Part shown: piece after piece, positions 50,312 through 62,565 of the stretch
Layout: the number at the start of each line of letters is the position of its first letter
Numbering within the stretch: the stretch's first letter is position 1
Source: Hyalella azteca
Taxonomy: Eukaryota > Arthropoda > Malacostraca > Amphipoda > Hyalellidae
NCBI RefSeq assembly: GCF_000764305.2
Contig: NW_025934572.1
Coordinates: 372,001-436,000 of the forward strand
Direction: 5' to 3'
DNA length: 64,000 nucleotides
The notes under the pieces: model-generated
The model's database searches: none
What the model saw: only the letters and a program-made list of their open reading frames with translations
Told to the model about the DNA's origin: nothing
Program-made: the position numbers and the translations under genes

Positions 50312-51594
50312 CTGTCACTTATCCACAATAAAATATTTTAGCGCCCACGGTTAGTAGAGTGCCACGTCAATTATTGCGGCAACATTTCGCGGAGACGCTA
50401 CGGGCGAATAGATGCAGCCCGCCAGTTTACCGTGTAGAGTCGCCGACTAATGTTGATACGTCGACGCTTCACTGCATCGGCTGTGTCCGAATTACTGCTG
50501 TGAGTGTTTCATTACTAGAATCCTTTCAGATCGTATATAAGTACTTATATTATTAGTCTGTTTATATCGCAAGTTCACAAGGAATTTAAAAGCAAAGAAA
50601 ACGCCAAGAAAATTCACCATATCGATATTGAAAACGTTTCGGAGTCCAGCTCCATCAGTTCGGCAAACTAAGAAGGAATAAAATCACTTTAAAAGTCAAA
50701 ATTCAATGACGGACATAAAACCTAAATAATGTTATAATGTTAGGTCTTGTTTAGGTTTTATGTCCGTCTTTGAATTTTGACTTTTAAAGTGATTTTATTC
50801 ATTCTTAGTTTAGTCGAACTGATGATGGAGCTGGACTCCGAAACGTTTTCAATATCGATATGGTGAATTTTCTTGGCGTTTTCTTTGCTTTTAAATTCCT
50901 TTAGAATCCTTTCATATTAATTCTGTGTACACTTTTTACGTTCAAATACCTGCTGAATGCGTCACAATTTTATTTTATGATTACCCACAAAGAACCGAGT
51001 CTTGAATATTGGCGCAACATTTGTGTTAGTTTCCTATTTCTTACTCTTGCAGCTTGCAAGAACAATAAAGGAAAGAAAAAACCGAAGTTCGTCTGTTAAC
51101 TGCCTTCGCGGCACAGCCTTTTCATGAAGCCCTTTGGGCATCAAGAGCAAGCGAACTTTGGTTTTTCTTTCCTTCATTGTTCTTGTGAGCTGCATGAGTG
51201 AGAAATAGGAATGTTTGCGTGGAGATGCTGACAGGTTGCGTATCATTGAACACCGCAACTAACACAAATGTTGCGCCAATATTCTCGACTAGGTTCATTG
51301 TGGGTAATCATAAAAGAAAATTGTGACGCATTCAGCAGGTATTTGAACGTAAAAAGTGTACACAGAATTAATATGAAAGGATTCTAGTAATAAAACACTC
51401 ACAGCAGTAATTCGGACACATAGGCGATGCAGTGAAGCATCGACGTATCAACATTAGTCTCCGACTCTCTATGATAAACTGGCGGGCTGCGTCTATTCGC
51501 CCATAGCCCATCTCCTCGAAATGTTGCCGCAATAATTTACGTGACACTCTACTAATCGCGGGCGCAAAGATGTTTTATTGTGGATAAGTGACAG
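50312..51594. mobile_element. long foldback (inverted-repeat) element, interrupted by a second foldback
   Basis: Left end ctgtcacttatccacaataa is the reverse complement of the right end at 51,575-51,594. The complementary arms continue inward, with mismatches, to a loop of about 55 bp near 51,095-51,150. The left arm is split by a separate insertion at 50,529-50,901. Without it each arm is roughly 400 bp. The trinucleotide ttg flanks both outer ends and may be a 3-bp target duplication. No transposase frame is present, so it would be non-autonomous. Confidence 0.85.
50529..50901. mobile_element. foldback inserted within the larger foldback
   Basis: A 373-bp insertion flanked by 13-bp direct repeats tagaatcctttca at 50,516-50,528 and 50,902-50,914. 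The matching place in the opposite arm (about 51,374-51,390) is uninterrupted, which shows the pre-insertion sequence. The insertion is itself palindromic, centred near 50,740: aaggaatttaaaagcaaaga on the left pairs with its complement ending at 50,901. About 50 bp at its left end (50,529-50,578) has no partner. Confidence 0.85.
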
Positions 51595-52143
51595 TTGAAC
51601 ATGTCGTACGTCATGCATCGACAGACGTCGTACACGTCAATCCTCTCCAGAGACGATGTCGTAAGTTGTGACATGGAGTCCTAATAATTGTCAGTTGACA
51701 TAAGTCGTCACCAATCATACGTTAACAGTTTAAAAATGCGTTACGCTGTCGTTAGTCATAATTTACATAGCTTACAAAAGTTGTCAGCTATCGTATGTTA
51801 ACAGCTTAAAAATGCCACATCTGTTATTATTTAAATAAATATTGCCTCGAGTTTCGAAAGATTTAATGTGTTTTTGATTATAAACAAGGAAAATTTGTTT
51901 CCTGCATGGAATCTTTTACATTTTTGCAACTTATTTTCTTGACAGTCTAACTTCCTTTCAATGGAAACTTCTCCGTTCGAAATTTTTCGAAAGAGAAAGA
52001 ACCTGTATACTTGACCTAGATAAATACAGATTTTCTATTTGAAATAGATGTACACAACAACTGCACCGATAAATACCTGAAATTCACCTGCAAAATAAAT
52101 AACTTTTTACAGGGCGTTTTTCGGCTTCAAAAACGACACTCAC

Positions 52144-52235
52144 CTACGATGCTACGACGGACAAAGACACCTCTAGACGCTCCATGGGCCGAGTGTCCTC
52201 CTTAGTCCATAGGAAGCGCCTTGGCCGAGCCAAAT
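52144..52235 (-). other. possible noncoding 5' exon of the unknown minus-strand gene
   Basis: On the minus strand a moderately GC-rich stretch ends in ATCGTAG|GTGAGT, a near-perfect donor, and is followed by AT-rich DNA. The next minus-strand acceptor with strong polypyrimidine support is the one at 44,253. The 5' boundary is arbitrary. This rests on the donor and composition only. Confidence 0.25.
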
Positions 52236-53715
52236 GAAAATCGAATAATTGATGTAATTTCAGAGCTCACAAAGCCAACTCGTTGTGCTAACACTTGTCC
52301 CAACAAACTCTGAATAAGTCATGATGTGGTGCCGGACTTAACAGAGGCTGTTGATGAACATGTAACTTGATGATAACGAAGACCCTGGCTCTCTTATCTT
52401 GTCTCTTATCATGTCTTATCATAGAAACAATTACTAGGTATTGCTTATCAGTCTTACATGCGACCTCGTAGTCTACCTTTGAAACATTCGCTGCCTGGGA
52501 GCTCATCACATTATTCTAAAGTTTTGCTCGATGGCATTTGCTTTCAAAATTCTGGATAGCTGGCAACTTATTAAGTCGAGATGTTTTAAAACGTAGGTTT
52601 TAGCCCAAGTGTTGAATTCCAATTCAATCTTAACATTTTATGAGTGGTTGTAATATGAACATCATTGCCCATCCATTATTCTCCGGTGCATATGAAATGA
52701 TTTTCATGAATGTCCAAATGAAGCCGAAAAAAGCTCATAAGATGCATAACAATGTCATTATCGTTACGAGTGAAACTCTACGTTGAGAGTCCGAGACACC
52801 CAGGAAGTACGACTCAAACAACATACAGCATACAACTGCATCCGTTAGCAGACTATGCATGCAGCAGAGCGGCGGCAATGGAAATTTATGCCCATGGAGA
52901 CAAGTTGTTAATAATTTATATTAATTTTGCCTACAACTGCTCACATCTTTAATCTACAAAGCAATCACATTAAAACAATTTGAGCCAACATATTGATCAT
53001 CTTGCCGATAAACAGACGCTCTCAAAACCCACAATCAGACAAAGGATTCGCAAACTCGTGTGAAGCAATTGTTCCGACTATAGTAAATCATATTCGACTT
53101 ATGGACGCAGGAAGGATAGAGATTGGCGAACGAAATTGCTTTGACGAAGATACAGAAGCATTACCTACTCCGTAAGCATGATTGCACTCATTAAGGGGAA
53201 CGAAGCCCTATTCCAGTATTCCTTATGATTCCGCAAATGATGGATAACTTCAAGCTAGTTCAATTTAATCACGTACAATCGATGTTGTACATTATTCACG
53301 CATGTCCTTAGAAACAAGAGGCCAATGATCCGCAATACTGGAGTTGATAAACGGTAGTCAATTTCGCATGAGGCAGACAACTTTTAATATTTCCAATGTT
53401 AGAAACGATTAATTTCCGCTGCAAATATTTTCTGTCACTTCTGAAAACAAATAAAATGAAATTTATCCCAAAATAACGCTGCTACATCTTAGTTTTAAAA
53501 ATTAAACATTCCGATTGAGAACCAAGTTTACTTTCAAATTAGAGCACGACTATCTCCGTTTATCATTAATTAATCATCATCACATAATATATACACGATA
53601 ATGCTAAGAAAAAATAATAATAAGACCATTTGGCTGTAACCGTCGAATATGGTTTCGTCGCAATATATGATATGATTCTAGGAGCTGAGCATCACAAATC
53701 GTTGATCACTTATAC

Positions 53716-53926
53716 GTCTCGGACAAATTTACGGCCGGACCCGCGGCCGGTCTCGCGGCCGCCGGACTCCAAAATTAGAAAAAACTAGCCAATTAAGAGT
53801 TCGCAGGCGAGTTCGCTGAAGTGTCGAATCGGAAACGAAAACCTCTCAGGGTAGGTCCAGTTGGGAACAGGTTGACCTATCATTTTTTGAGGTCTCGGAC
53901 AAATTTACGGCCGGACCCGCGGCCGG
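53716..53926. repeat. pair of 35-bp direct repeats around a GC-rich core
   Basis: gtctcggacaaatttacggc followed by cggacccgcggccgg occurs identically at 53,716-53,750 and 53,892-53,926. The first copy runs into a further G+C stretch with ctcgcggccgccgg. The GC content and CpG density are striking in this AT-rich block. Confidence 0.9.
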
Positions 53927-55230
53927 AAAGGTTTTCTTAGTATTTTTTGTCGGTTCACATGTAGTCTATTTCGCACAAATAATTATACTTGACAAACGAA
54001 CTAAATTACTTAAAATTGGCTGAATGAATTTCCTGGCTTGAATATTGTTCTTAAATGGATTGGTTGCAATCAAAATTTCAGGATGTCGTATAGCCGATCA
54101 ATCCAACCTTATCGAACCGGATGCACAGCTATTTTGACAAATTTTGAAAAAATTAGTATCTGTGAAGTTCATATTATTGCATTATCGAGTGACTATAGAA
54201 AAATACGCAGAATTGTGTGCTCAAAATTATTTTATAGTTGTTGAAATTCATTATTAATGAGAGATTGAACTTTAATTTCTTACAGGTATGATTGTGCAAA
54301 CAAGTTTTTAAAGAAATTTAATCAAAGAGAAAGAAAATTAGAATTAAATCAGTTATAATTCGAATAATAATTAGGAATTTACAAACTCCACCTGATATAT
54401 TTAGTTCAATTTTTTGTCTGATGTAAATGAAAAAATGGAAAGGAAGGCCATCAAATTGCGGGAAGGAAATCTTTACCGAAACGGAAAGTATGTGTGGAAT
54501 GTGGCCGTTGCGGTTTGACTCTTTGTTTTGTACAACATTCTGGAGTGAGGAGTCAGCGGATTGCTCGGTAGTCTCAGCCCTCAGCCTCAGGCCTGACAGA
54601 TGTCAGCAAAGCAACTAGCCTAGGCGCAAATGAAAACTTGTACTTGATACTTATTGTTTAATTTGAATTTTATGATCTATTTCAAGACTGTATTTAGTAT
54701 TACTATAATTACTATTCAGTGTCTAGGGATAAAATACAAACTTGGGTCACAAGTTGGGTTGGAAGAAGGGCAGGGATATTTATTTTAGGTCTTAGGATCA
54801 GTTCATTTTTAATTTCCTCATCTACTTCTACTCAAGATTTAAACCTATATATTTTATATGATAATGCTGGATTGTCATTGGCAACACTGAACACCATCTG
54901 TTTACATTTTGTATGTATAATAGCCGCCTAGTCTGGAAAAGTCCTATTTTTGTCTGAAATATCGCAGCTCTAATAAAGTAATATCATATAATTTCAGTAG
55001 GTATGAAATCTCGTGGCTCGAATGTCATAAATTTTTGTTTGATTAAAAAATTGCGGTTTGCACTTCGCAAACTGCAAACATGTCATTTCATAAAATTTTC
55101 AACTTCCGCAATCCGCATTGCTTTACCGTTTCTGCCAAAAATATCTTGCAGAAAAAACATAAACATCGTAATGTAAACAAATAAACAAAACGTTTGTTGA
55201 AGATCGCGCATAGTTGCGGTCATGTCAAAA

Positions 55231-55708
55231 GGGATTTGGTAGGTTTCCATTCTAAAGGCTTTTTAATAAATATGGCAACATTTTGTGACGTTTCATTGTT
55301 GCTGACGCGTAGTGAAGTGTTTTGAGAGTCATGTGAAGGCAACAGAACTTACGTAACGCATACGTTTTTTTATAGTTTTTCATTTCTCGATGCGTCCTTA
55401 ATGTGTCCAAATATACCGCGTTTACCCTAATCAATTTTCATTACATTGCGCCAACTGTGCACAGCAATAGCTTTAAAAAAGTGAAAATGCACGGGAAAAT
55501 TCACCGAAAACATACATCATCCTGAGTGTGGCATTAAGGACGCATCGAGAAATGAAAAACTATAAAAAAATAACCGTATGCGTTACTCAAGTTCTGTTTG
55601 CTTTATGTGACTCTTAACACACCGCACTACGTGTCAGCAACAACGAAACGTCACATAATGTTGCCATATTTATTTAAAAGCCTTTAGAATGGAAACCTAC
55701 CAAATCCC
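55231..55708. mobile_element. foldback or MITE-like element
   Basis: Arms 55,231-55,403 and 55,532-55,708 are inverted copies (about 175 bp each, a few mismatches and small indels) around a loop of about 128 bp. The ends read gggatttggtaggtttccat on the left and the complement on the right. No coding capacity, so non-autonomous if mobile. Its sequence differs from the foldback at 50.3-51.6 kb. Confidence 0.88.
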
Positions 55709-56007
55709 TATATTCCGTCACTGTGTGTGGCAATATTCAGCACGTGGTGAGGCACTGAGGCGTATTCCGTCCGCGCTTCAAATTCTACTGATACGTAATG
55801 CCGTCATCCACGTGTTCAAATTCCGTTTGCTGTGTCAGCCATGGTGGAATTCTGACAAGAGAGGTACTTATGGCGCTCCGGGTGGGAGGGGGGGCTCCGG
55901 CAGGGGGGGAAGGTCCGTTTCCAACCCAGGCAGGTACTGAAGACCGGGGGGGCACCTCCCGTTCCGCAAATCATCTGCAATTTTGAAGCTTTTGTTACAG
56001 GAGATCA

Positions 56008-56279
56008 GGCAGCAGCAGCAAGAAGCAGCAGCAGCAGCAAGCAGCAGCAGCAAGTAGCAGCAGCAACAGCAAGTAGCAGCAGCAGCAAGTAGCAAGTAGC
56101 AGCAGCAACAGCAAGCAGCAGCAGCAAGCAGCAGCAGCAGCAGCAAGCAGCAGCAGCAAGTAGCAGCAGCAAGCAGCAGCACTCACTGTCTGCAGCAGCA
56201 GCAGCAAGCAGCAGCAGCAAGCAACAGCAAGCAGCAGCAGCAAGCAACAGCAAGCAGCAGCAGCAAGCAGCAGCAGCAA
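56008..56279 (+). repeat. CAG/CAA-type trinucleotide microsatellite
   Basis: About 270 bp of cagcagcagcaagcagcagc with CAA and TAG interruptions. The plus-strand Ser frame is interrupted by TAG; the minus strand is open in all frames as Leu/Ala/Cys runs. Neither is treated as coding. A G-rich stretch (55,865-55,960) lies just upstream. Confidence 0.93.
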
Positions 56280-57594
56280 TAAAAAATAAGATTTGAACTG
56301 TAAACTTGCTTAATGACTTTCATCGGTTGCCAAATTCCATCAATGATTGAAAAAATGACAATTACTTACTTTCATCGGTTGCTGAGTCGGCGAGTCATCT
56401 TTCAGGGCCCAGGCTCCCTTCCCAGCATGAGATGATTGAGGTCCGTCCCTTTCAAGCTTTACGGTTCATACCACCGTTGAAAAGAATTTTGATAATATCA
56501 CAATCAAAAATATGCACAACGTCACAATCGAATCTATAATTTGCAAGCAAATATCATAATAACACTTCACAACACGGGAGTCAGGAGTCGAGAGCTTGTT
56601 GTCAAACCACTTAACCACGTACTGGATCGTTTTGACTCCACTCGCAGCCCTGACTAACGGTCGCAGCTACCTTGTTCAGTTGCCAGAGGCACGGTTCTCG
56701 ACTGTCTTCCTGTTAAATAAATATTAGTTGCATTTTCAGATCTCCTATTCCCCTCTTCCCGGAAAGATTGTCCTGATCATATGAACACAAAATCAAAAAA
56801 CATCTTGTTCAAAACCTCTGGTCAGATTGTATCTCATACCTTAACACGTTCCCCATGTATTGGGCCATATGTGTACTTTGAAATGTATTTCTTCAGGATG
56901 TAGTGGTGCATAATTCAGGGTTGCCAGCTGGCCTAAAATATGGCCAAGTCTGCAAACCTAAAACACCAAAAAATGTCTATAACTCAATATATACTAGTAC
57001 GTTTTTAGGTTCTGGTGTAAAAATTCCAATTCCCTCTTATTTAAATTTAAATAGGAAGTACCCCTATCATAAATTTTAGCCGGCAAACACAATTGACAAA
57101 AAACTAAATTGCGGAATTTGTCCAGAAAAAAAGACTGTCTGGCAATCTTGTTTCATAATAGTACAACAAATGAAATAATAGTATGAGATGAAGCAATTGC
57201 AGTCAAAGTGTTAAATATTCAGTAATGAAGGTTGTATTGTAATTGATTGATATATAAGGATATAGTTCCTTCACAGCATTAAAAAACAGGAGTATGGCAC
57301 TCTTAGAAAAAAAGAAGTCCATCTCCAATGCAAGTTGGAAAAAATCCCAATCCCAAGTGGGAATTCACCTTGTGGTAGAACACCTTTCATGTGGGAAAGG
57401 TGGGAATTCACCTTTCATTCAGAAACATAATACCTTTGCTGCATTCATCAGGAATCATAATCACATGAATATAAAATTCATCAAAAGGTATTGAAATATC
57501 CATGAATATCATAGTTTGATTTCTTTATTAAATTTTGATTTGTGCCTAACTGTTCATCAATTAATCTTTGAATTTCTTTGCAGATGTTTAAGAC

Positions 57595-57819
57595 ATGCCC
57601 CTCAAAAAATTATTTCGAAGCAAAGCTTCGCCAAAAGTATTCCCTGTTAAAATTTCCACTCTTGATGCTGAGCTTGAATTTAGCCTTCCTTGTAAGGCAA
57701 CTGGTCGGGACTTATTTGATCTTGTTTGCCGGACTATAGGACTCAGAGAAACCTGGTACTTTGGATTACAATTCATTGATACCAAAGGTTTGGTAACATG
57801 GCTCAAAATGGAGAAAAAG
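57595..57819 (+). CDS. Mer: merlin exon 1 (coding), FERM F1 lobe
   Basis: Merlin is the NF2 tumour-suppressor protein, a FERM-domain scaffold at the cell cortex that acts upstream of Hippo/Yorkie signalling. This exon starts after acceptor TTTCTTTGCAG at 57,583. An in-frame TAA at 57,589-57,591 fixes the ATG at 57,595. Its 75 residues include [20 protein letters not shown], then [20 protein letters not shown] and VTWLKMEKK, the first FERM lobe; the ERM/merlin signature R.TIGLRE.WYFGL is complete. Donor AAAAG|GTAAAT, phase 0. A noncoding first exon must exist upstream but was not found. Confidence 0.96.
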
Positions 57820-58035
57820 GTAAATGTGTGCAGTTAGGCTATGTTGTTTGTTTGTTTGAAGAATTTTCTTCCTGTAATTTAAAATCTTAGTTGCCATTGT
57901 CCATGTTTATACCATTAAAAACTTGATGATTAACCTTTTCTTCAGTTGCTAGTAGAGATTTTTTAATTAAATGTAGCTGTTTTTGTTTTATTTTTACCTT
58001 GATAATCTTAACACTTTTGACCGAAATTTCCATAG

Positions 58036-58158
58036 GTTCTTGATCAAGATGTACCAGGCCACAACCCAATGCCTTTCTTTTTGCTGGCAAAATTCTACCC
58101 AGAAGATGTGAGTGAGGAGCTGGTGCAAGAAGTGACACAACACCTCTTCTTCTTGCAG
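58036..58158 (+). CDS. Mer: merlin exon 2, end of F1 and start of F2
   Basis: 123 nt between acceptor TTCCATAG and donor TTGCAG|GTCTGT, phase 0 on both sides, residues 76-116. It encodes [20 protein letters not shown], then [21 protein letters not shown]. The A-K-F-(Y/F)-P-E-(D/N)-V-S-E-E-L stretch is characteristic of ERM/merlin FERM domains. Confidence 0.95.
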
Positions 58159-58696
58159 GTCTGTTTAATATTTATGTCAACTTCTGCCCTAAGGTTGTTC
58201 ATGAAGAATGATCTTAATTATTTATATAAATGTTCAGAACATTGTGTGGAACACATAAACACTAAAGCAAGAGTGTAAAGATATAGGTATTTCCTTCCAG
58301 TAGTTATGTGCTAAAAAACTTTTATTGTTGAAATTAGAAATGAAGTTGTCGCCCAAAAATGATTGCAAATGTATAACATAGGAAGCTAACGTAAGATGTA
58401 TTAAGCTTTTTACGCTTGAGGTACCGTAGTATTTGCTATCAAGGATAATCCTGAATGTTCATAGCTTATGGTAGACAAGGTAAAGTATGACTTGGATGTC
58501 AGCAATTCATTACCTTGCCATGAGAATATTTTCTATTCACCACCTATTAGGTAAATCATTTAAAGCACCAATTCTGAATTTATTACTTTTTCTGCTTATT
58601 AACTATATTTTTTATAATAAAATCTATGAAATTCTTACTTCATTACAAAATATGTCTTTTTGCAATGTCATCTATACATACTTTCATACATTTCAG

Positions 58697-58854
58697 GTGA
58701 AACAAGCAATCCTAAACATGGACATCTACTGCCCCCCGGAGATGTCAGTTCTACTAGCTTCATATGCAGTGCAGGCGCGCTATGGCGACCACGACCCGCA
58801 CTCAGATGCCAACCCTCTAGTGATGGACGAGCTCCTGCCTCAGAGAGTCATCAA
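58697..58854 (+). CDS. Mer: merlin exon 3, FERM F2 lobe
   Basis: 158 nt, acceptor CATTTCAG, phase 0 in; donor ATCAA|GTGTGT, phase 2 out. It encodes [20 protein letters not shown], then [14 protein letters not shown] and [11 protein letters not shown], the last residue split with the next exon. The [12 protein letters not shown].. helix is shared by ERM proteins; the sequence around DIYC and the segment before the Blue Box are merlin-like. Confidence 0.94.
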
Positions 58855-59544
58855 GTGTGTTACAGTGCATTGTTTCTTTATGGCTAATAATGTCTATAGC
58901 TACCAACAGCACAGTGATGATAATGGATGATACATAATGATTTTTTTCAATTTACGGTACTTTTGTAGGGATCATTAATTATTAACACCATTTAAAATTT
59001 GTAGGACTGTATCAATCATGTAAAGATTAGAAAACATTCTGCAATTGAGTGGAGTTATACGTTATTAGATGCTATTATATGTTATTGATACTCATCGGTA
59101 CTCATTCCTTGTTCAAAAGTCTTAGTGTTGATATATATTCTATATATTATATATAGTTGTATATGGGAAATTATTCCCGCAGAGAAGTTTTTCATTTAAA
59201 AAACGTTGTTATGTATCACCATGCTGTTATATTTTAAAATATGTTCCTATTAAATTAACCTCTTGTTGGCTGTAGGTGTCAAACAATGTTTAGCTGAAAT
59301 AGTAGCTTTATTAAATTAAAATACTAACAGAAAAGAGAGGAGACATTCAATTATTCACACCAGTAGGGTCCTGTCACCTAACATTGATGTTTCTTAGTTG
59401 ATTTCACATCATCCATGTTCTATAATTATTAAAGTACAATGCCCCTATCTTGAATGTGTTTTTTGCTAAGTTTCATTTCAAGTACGAGTAGTAGTAGCAC
59501 AACACAATTGACCACCAAAAGACTGACCATCATTCTGTTCACAG

Positions 59545-59723
59545 CCAGTATCAAATGACGCCAGAGATGTGGCAGGAGCGCATTGGAGTCTGGTATGCCG
59601 ACCATGCTGGCATGACCAGAGATGAAGCTGAGATGGAGTACCTTAAAATCACCCAGGACCTTGGCATGTATGGTGTCAATTACTTCAGCATCACTAATAA
59701 AAAAGGCACTCATTTATGGCTTG
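59545..59723 (+). CDS. Mer: merlin exon 4, FERM F2 with Blue Box
   Basis: 179 nt, acceptor CTGTTCACAG, phase 2 in; donor CTTG|GTAAGT, phase 1 out. It encodes [20 protein letters not shown], then [20 protein letters not shown] and [25 protein letters not shown] (residues 171-177) is the Blue Box of Drosophila merlin, a segment required for its growth-suppressing activity, and it distinguishes merlin from moesin. Confidence 0.96.
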
Positions 59724-60086
59724 GTAAGTTCAGTAAACTTATGAATGGGAGTTTTTCGTTTATATCATTTTGTTCTGCAAACATTATGCAAGTAATCTAG
59801 ATTTCTGTCAGAAATATGCCCTGATCCATGTATTCCCAGGAGATTTCTGTGAAATGCAAAATGAATCATTCGAATAAAAGTGCTGACACTTTTTCCATCA
59901 TTGCCTAGCATTGATGCAGGTACCTAGTATTGGCTTTTGACTTCACAAGACTCTTTCAAAAGTCAGTGTAAAACATACAATACCTTGCTATTTTTTTAGC
60001 CTGTGTCCTCTGTCCAAGTTCAGACATCAATAAAAATTTAATGTTTTCGGTATTGTTTTCTCCTGTAAAAGTAATTGTTTTTTTAG

Positions 60087-60382
60087 GTGTTACTGCTCTT
60101 GGTCTGAACGTGTATGAGCATGACAACAAACTGGAGCCCAAAGTGAGCTTCCCTTGGTCTGACATTCGCAACATCAGCGTTGATGACAAGAAGTTCAATA
60201 TCCGCCCTACGGACAAATCTGCAACCAACTTCGTATTTTTCTCCAAGAACAACCGAATGAACAAACTAATTCTCGACCTGAGCATAGGCAACCACGATCT
60301 ATTCAAACGGCGGCGGAAGCCCGACTCCATAGAAGTCCAACAAATGAAGGCTGTTGCGAGGGAAGAGAAAGCCAGGAGACAA
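60087..60382 (+). CDS. Mer: merlin exon 5, FERM F3 lobe
   Basis: 296 nt, acceptor GTTTTTTTAG, phase 1 in; donor AGACAA|GTATGC, phase 0 out; residues 229-327. It encodes [20 protein letters not shown], then [20 protein letters not shown] and [20 protein letters not shown]. This is the PTB-like third FERM lobe, with the GNH.L(Y/F).RRRKPD end that closes the FERM domain and starts the central helix. Confidence 0.96.
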
Positions 60383-61063
60383 GTATGCTTCCAATATTAT
60401 TGTGGAATAATTTCAACTCATATCAGTTGTTATTTTATTTATTATTTATTGTCAGCTTAGATTTACTGTCCTAATTTTTAATTTAGAATTCAAGTGTTAT
60501 ATGTATTCTTGTATTTCATGTTTTGTATAGCTTAGGCAGGCTTCATAGTATAATTATTACAGTCAACTTGAGAAACTTGACAATGTTCAGTTTCCCTAGC
60601 TATCTTATTTTTATAGGCATTGTTAATGCTAATAATTTGAAACTCGTCTGAAGAATCGATTTTTAGATCAGGCGACACCTTTAGATCATAGGTGAGCATC
60701 TCCAGGCTTACGGTATTGATTAAATGACTGCGCTGTATCTGAGATGATGTTGAGCCTGCAGCACGACATAGATAAATATTCTGAGATTATGTGTCCTTCA
60801 ATTGAGTTTGGGCATAATCTGGAGTAAATTTGTTGCTTTGAAGGTTTTTTTTTTTGTTTAATTAAAAATAGCTACAGGTATATTGTTTATCGTAGGTTTT
60901 TGGAATACAATTTTAAAATTACGCGCTAGTATGTCTCATTTCGAGATGATTGTGTGGCTGTTTTTCGCCTTGTGTCCTTGGCCTTTGAAGCTAAATGCAC
61001 TCTGAGTCACCTTTACATGGATGATATAATCTTGTTCATACAATTATGGTCTTACAATACCAG

Positions 61064-61191
61064 GTAGAAAAAGACAAGCTGGCAAGAGAAAAGGTGCTAA
61101 GGGAAGAGGCCGAACGGCAGAAGGCGGAGCTCGAGCGCCGCCTCTACCAATACCAGGAGGAGATGAGGGTCGCTAATGAGGCTCTCAAAAG
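61064..61191 (+). CDS. Mer: merlin exon 6, central helix
   Basis: 128 nt, acceptor AATACCAG, phase 0 in; donor AAAAG|GTAATG, phase 2 out; residues 328-370. It encodes [20 protein letters not shown], then [23 protein letters not shown] continuous charged coiled-coil helix, as in ERM family central domains. It follows exon 5 after a 680-bp intron. Confidence 0.93.
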
Positions 61192-61772
61192 GTAATGTTA
61201 TGATATTCCAATTAACTTTATATGAAATTCCAGCATGGCATGGGCGTACATTTCTGGAGTCAAATGACATTCATAAAAGTATTTGTGCGGCTTCACAACA
61301 CCGATCAATACTATGGCATAGGTACCTCTATGTATCAGTAAACTTTTCAATATACCTTCTGCTGTGAGAAATCTTGTCATTTGAAATAAGTGAGATTAGG
61401 TTTCAGTACGGCTTTGTATGTAGTTGAGCTGGCAGTGTTTCCTGCGTCGGGAGTCATGCATACGCGGGCAGCGGCCCAGTTGGTGAGTGTCTCACTGTAA
61501 ACTTGTGAGACGCGAGGTAGGCGCGAGAGCCACACTTCCTCGGAAGCCATCGGAGATAGTGAGGTGAACAAGCCTCTGTTGTCCTCGGTTTAGTCCTCTT
61601 TGCTCGGAAAAAAGTGTCCCAAATGTGAACCTTTGAATAATTTTAATTAGTACTCACCGCATTTTAGAGAGTGGCCAGAAATAATCGAAATGGAAAGAAT
61701 TTTTGGAAGTGTCAAGAAACTGTTGCTTCGTTAGAGAATGTTCGTTGCGTGCTGATTTTCTGTGCATTACAG

Positions 61773-62195
61773 ATCTGAAGAGTCCAGTGAGCTCCTGCTT
61801 GAGAAGACGCATATAGCCGACGAGGAGTCGCGCTTGCTGACGCAAAAGGCTCTCGAGGCTGAAAAAGAACTCCAGCAAATGAAGTTATTGTCAGCCAAGA
61901 CCCAAGAAGAGAAGCTCATGCTTGAGCAGCAAGTTAAGGAGACGGAGTTGCTGGTCTCGAAGCTACTCAAGGAAGGAGAGAAGCGATCTGATGAATCCGA
62001 ACGCCTGAAGAATTATTTGATTGGCTCTCGTATTGCAGAGAAACAAGCCAAGGAAAAACTTCTCGAGTTTGTTGAAACTTTTAACAGCTCCATTCAGCGC
62101 AGCGACTCCAGTGTTGGGGTCAACAGCTTTGGTTCTCAGTCACTATACTCATCAACGCCCTACATTCTCCCTCCGTCCTATAAGTCATACGAACG
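61773..62195 (+). CDS. Mer: merlin exon 7, coiled coil and start of linker
   Basis: 423 nt, acceptor GTGCATTACAG, phase 2 in; donor GAACG|GTACGT, phase 2 out; residues 370-511. It begins with a long coiled coil (SEESSELLLEKTHIADEESR, then KALEAEKELQQMKLLSAKTQ). It ends with RIAEKQAKEKLLEFVETFN and a Ser/Tyr-rich stretch (SQSLYSSTPYILPPSYKSYE). The EKQAKEKLLEF piece matches the end of the merlin helix before its variable linker. Confidence 0.93.
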
Positions 62196-62565
62196 GTACG
62201 TACATCCTGGCTTGTATGGCCAGCTACCAGTTTCCGTAATGAGACAACTTGAGTTATTTGCATTCTGATTTACTCATTTAATGACAGAAAAGTGTGGGCC
62301 ACTGGCCACACATATTTTCATTGTTTCCTTAATCAATGTTTGCTGTTATTTGGATGTACAATCTACATATTTTATTTTTTATAACGTAACGTTACAGGAT
62401 AAAAGTGAAAACTATTTTTGGATTGCGTTGTCAAGGGTAAATATTGACTGATATAGTCCATCAGGCATATGAAACCGTTTTAAAGTTTCCACGTTTAAGC
62501 AAATCGTAACCCTTGCTTATCAATTTTTTGCGCCCATCATTTAATTTTGTTTCCCTCGCCTAAAG

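Larger units (their letters stand above)
44253..57583. other. intergenic or 5' intronic region between divergent genes
   Basis: No coding exon identified. Minus-strand 5' exon(s) of the unknown gene and plus-strand 5' exon(s) of merlin must lie here, because both first coding exons start at splice acceptors. A possible minus-strand noncoding exon ends at a strong donor at 52,144 (ATCGTAG|GTGAGT). The block is rich in tandem arrays and foldbacks listed separately. Confidence 0.55.

Noticed and set aside
55868..56279. Long Leu/Ala/Cys ORFs on the minus strand
   Set aside because: Open in three frames at once because of the trinucleotide repeat; no start context or neighbouring exons.
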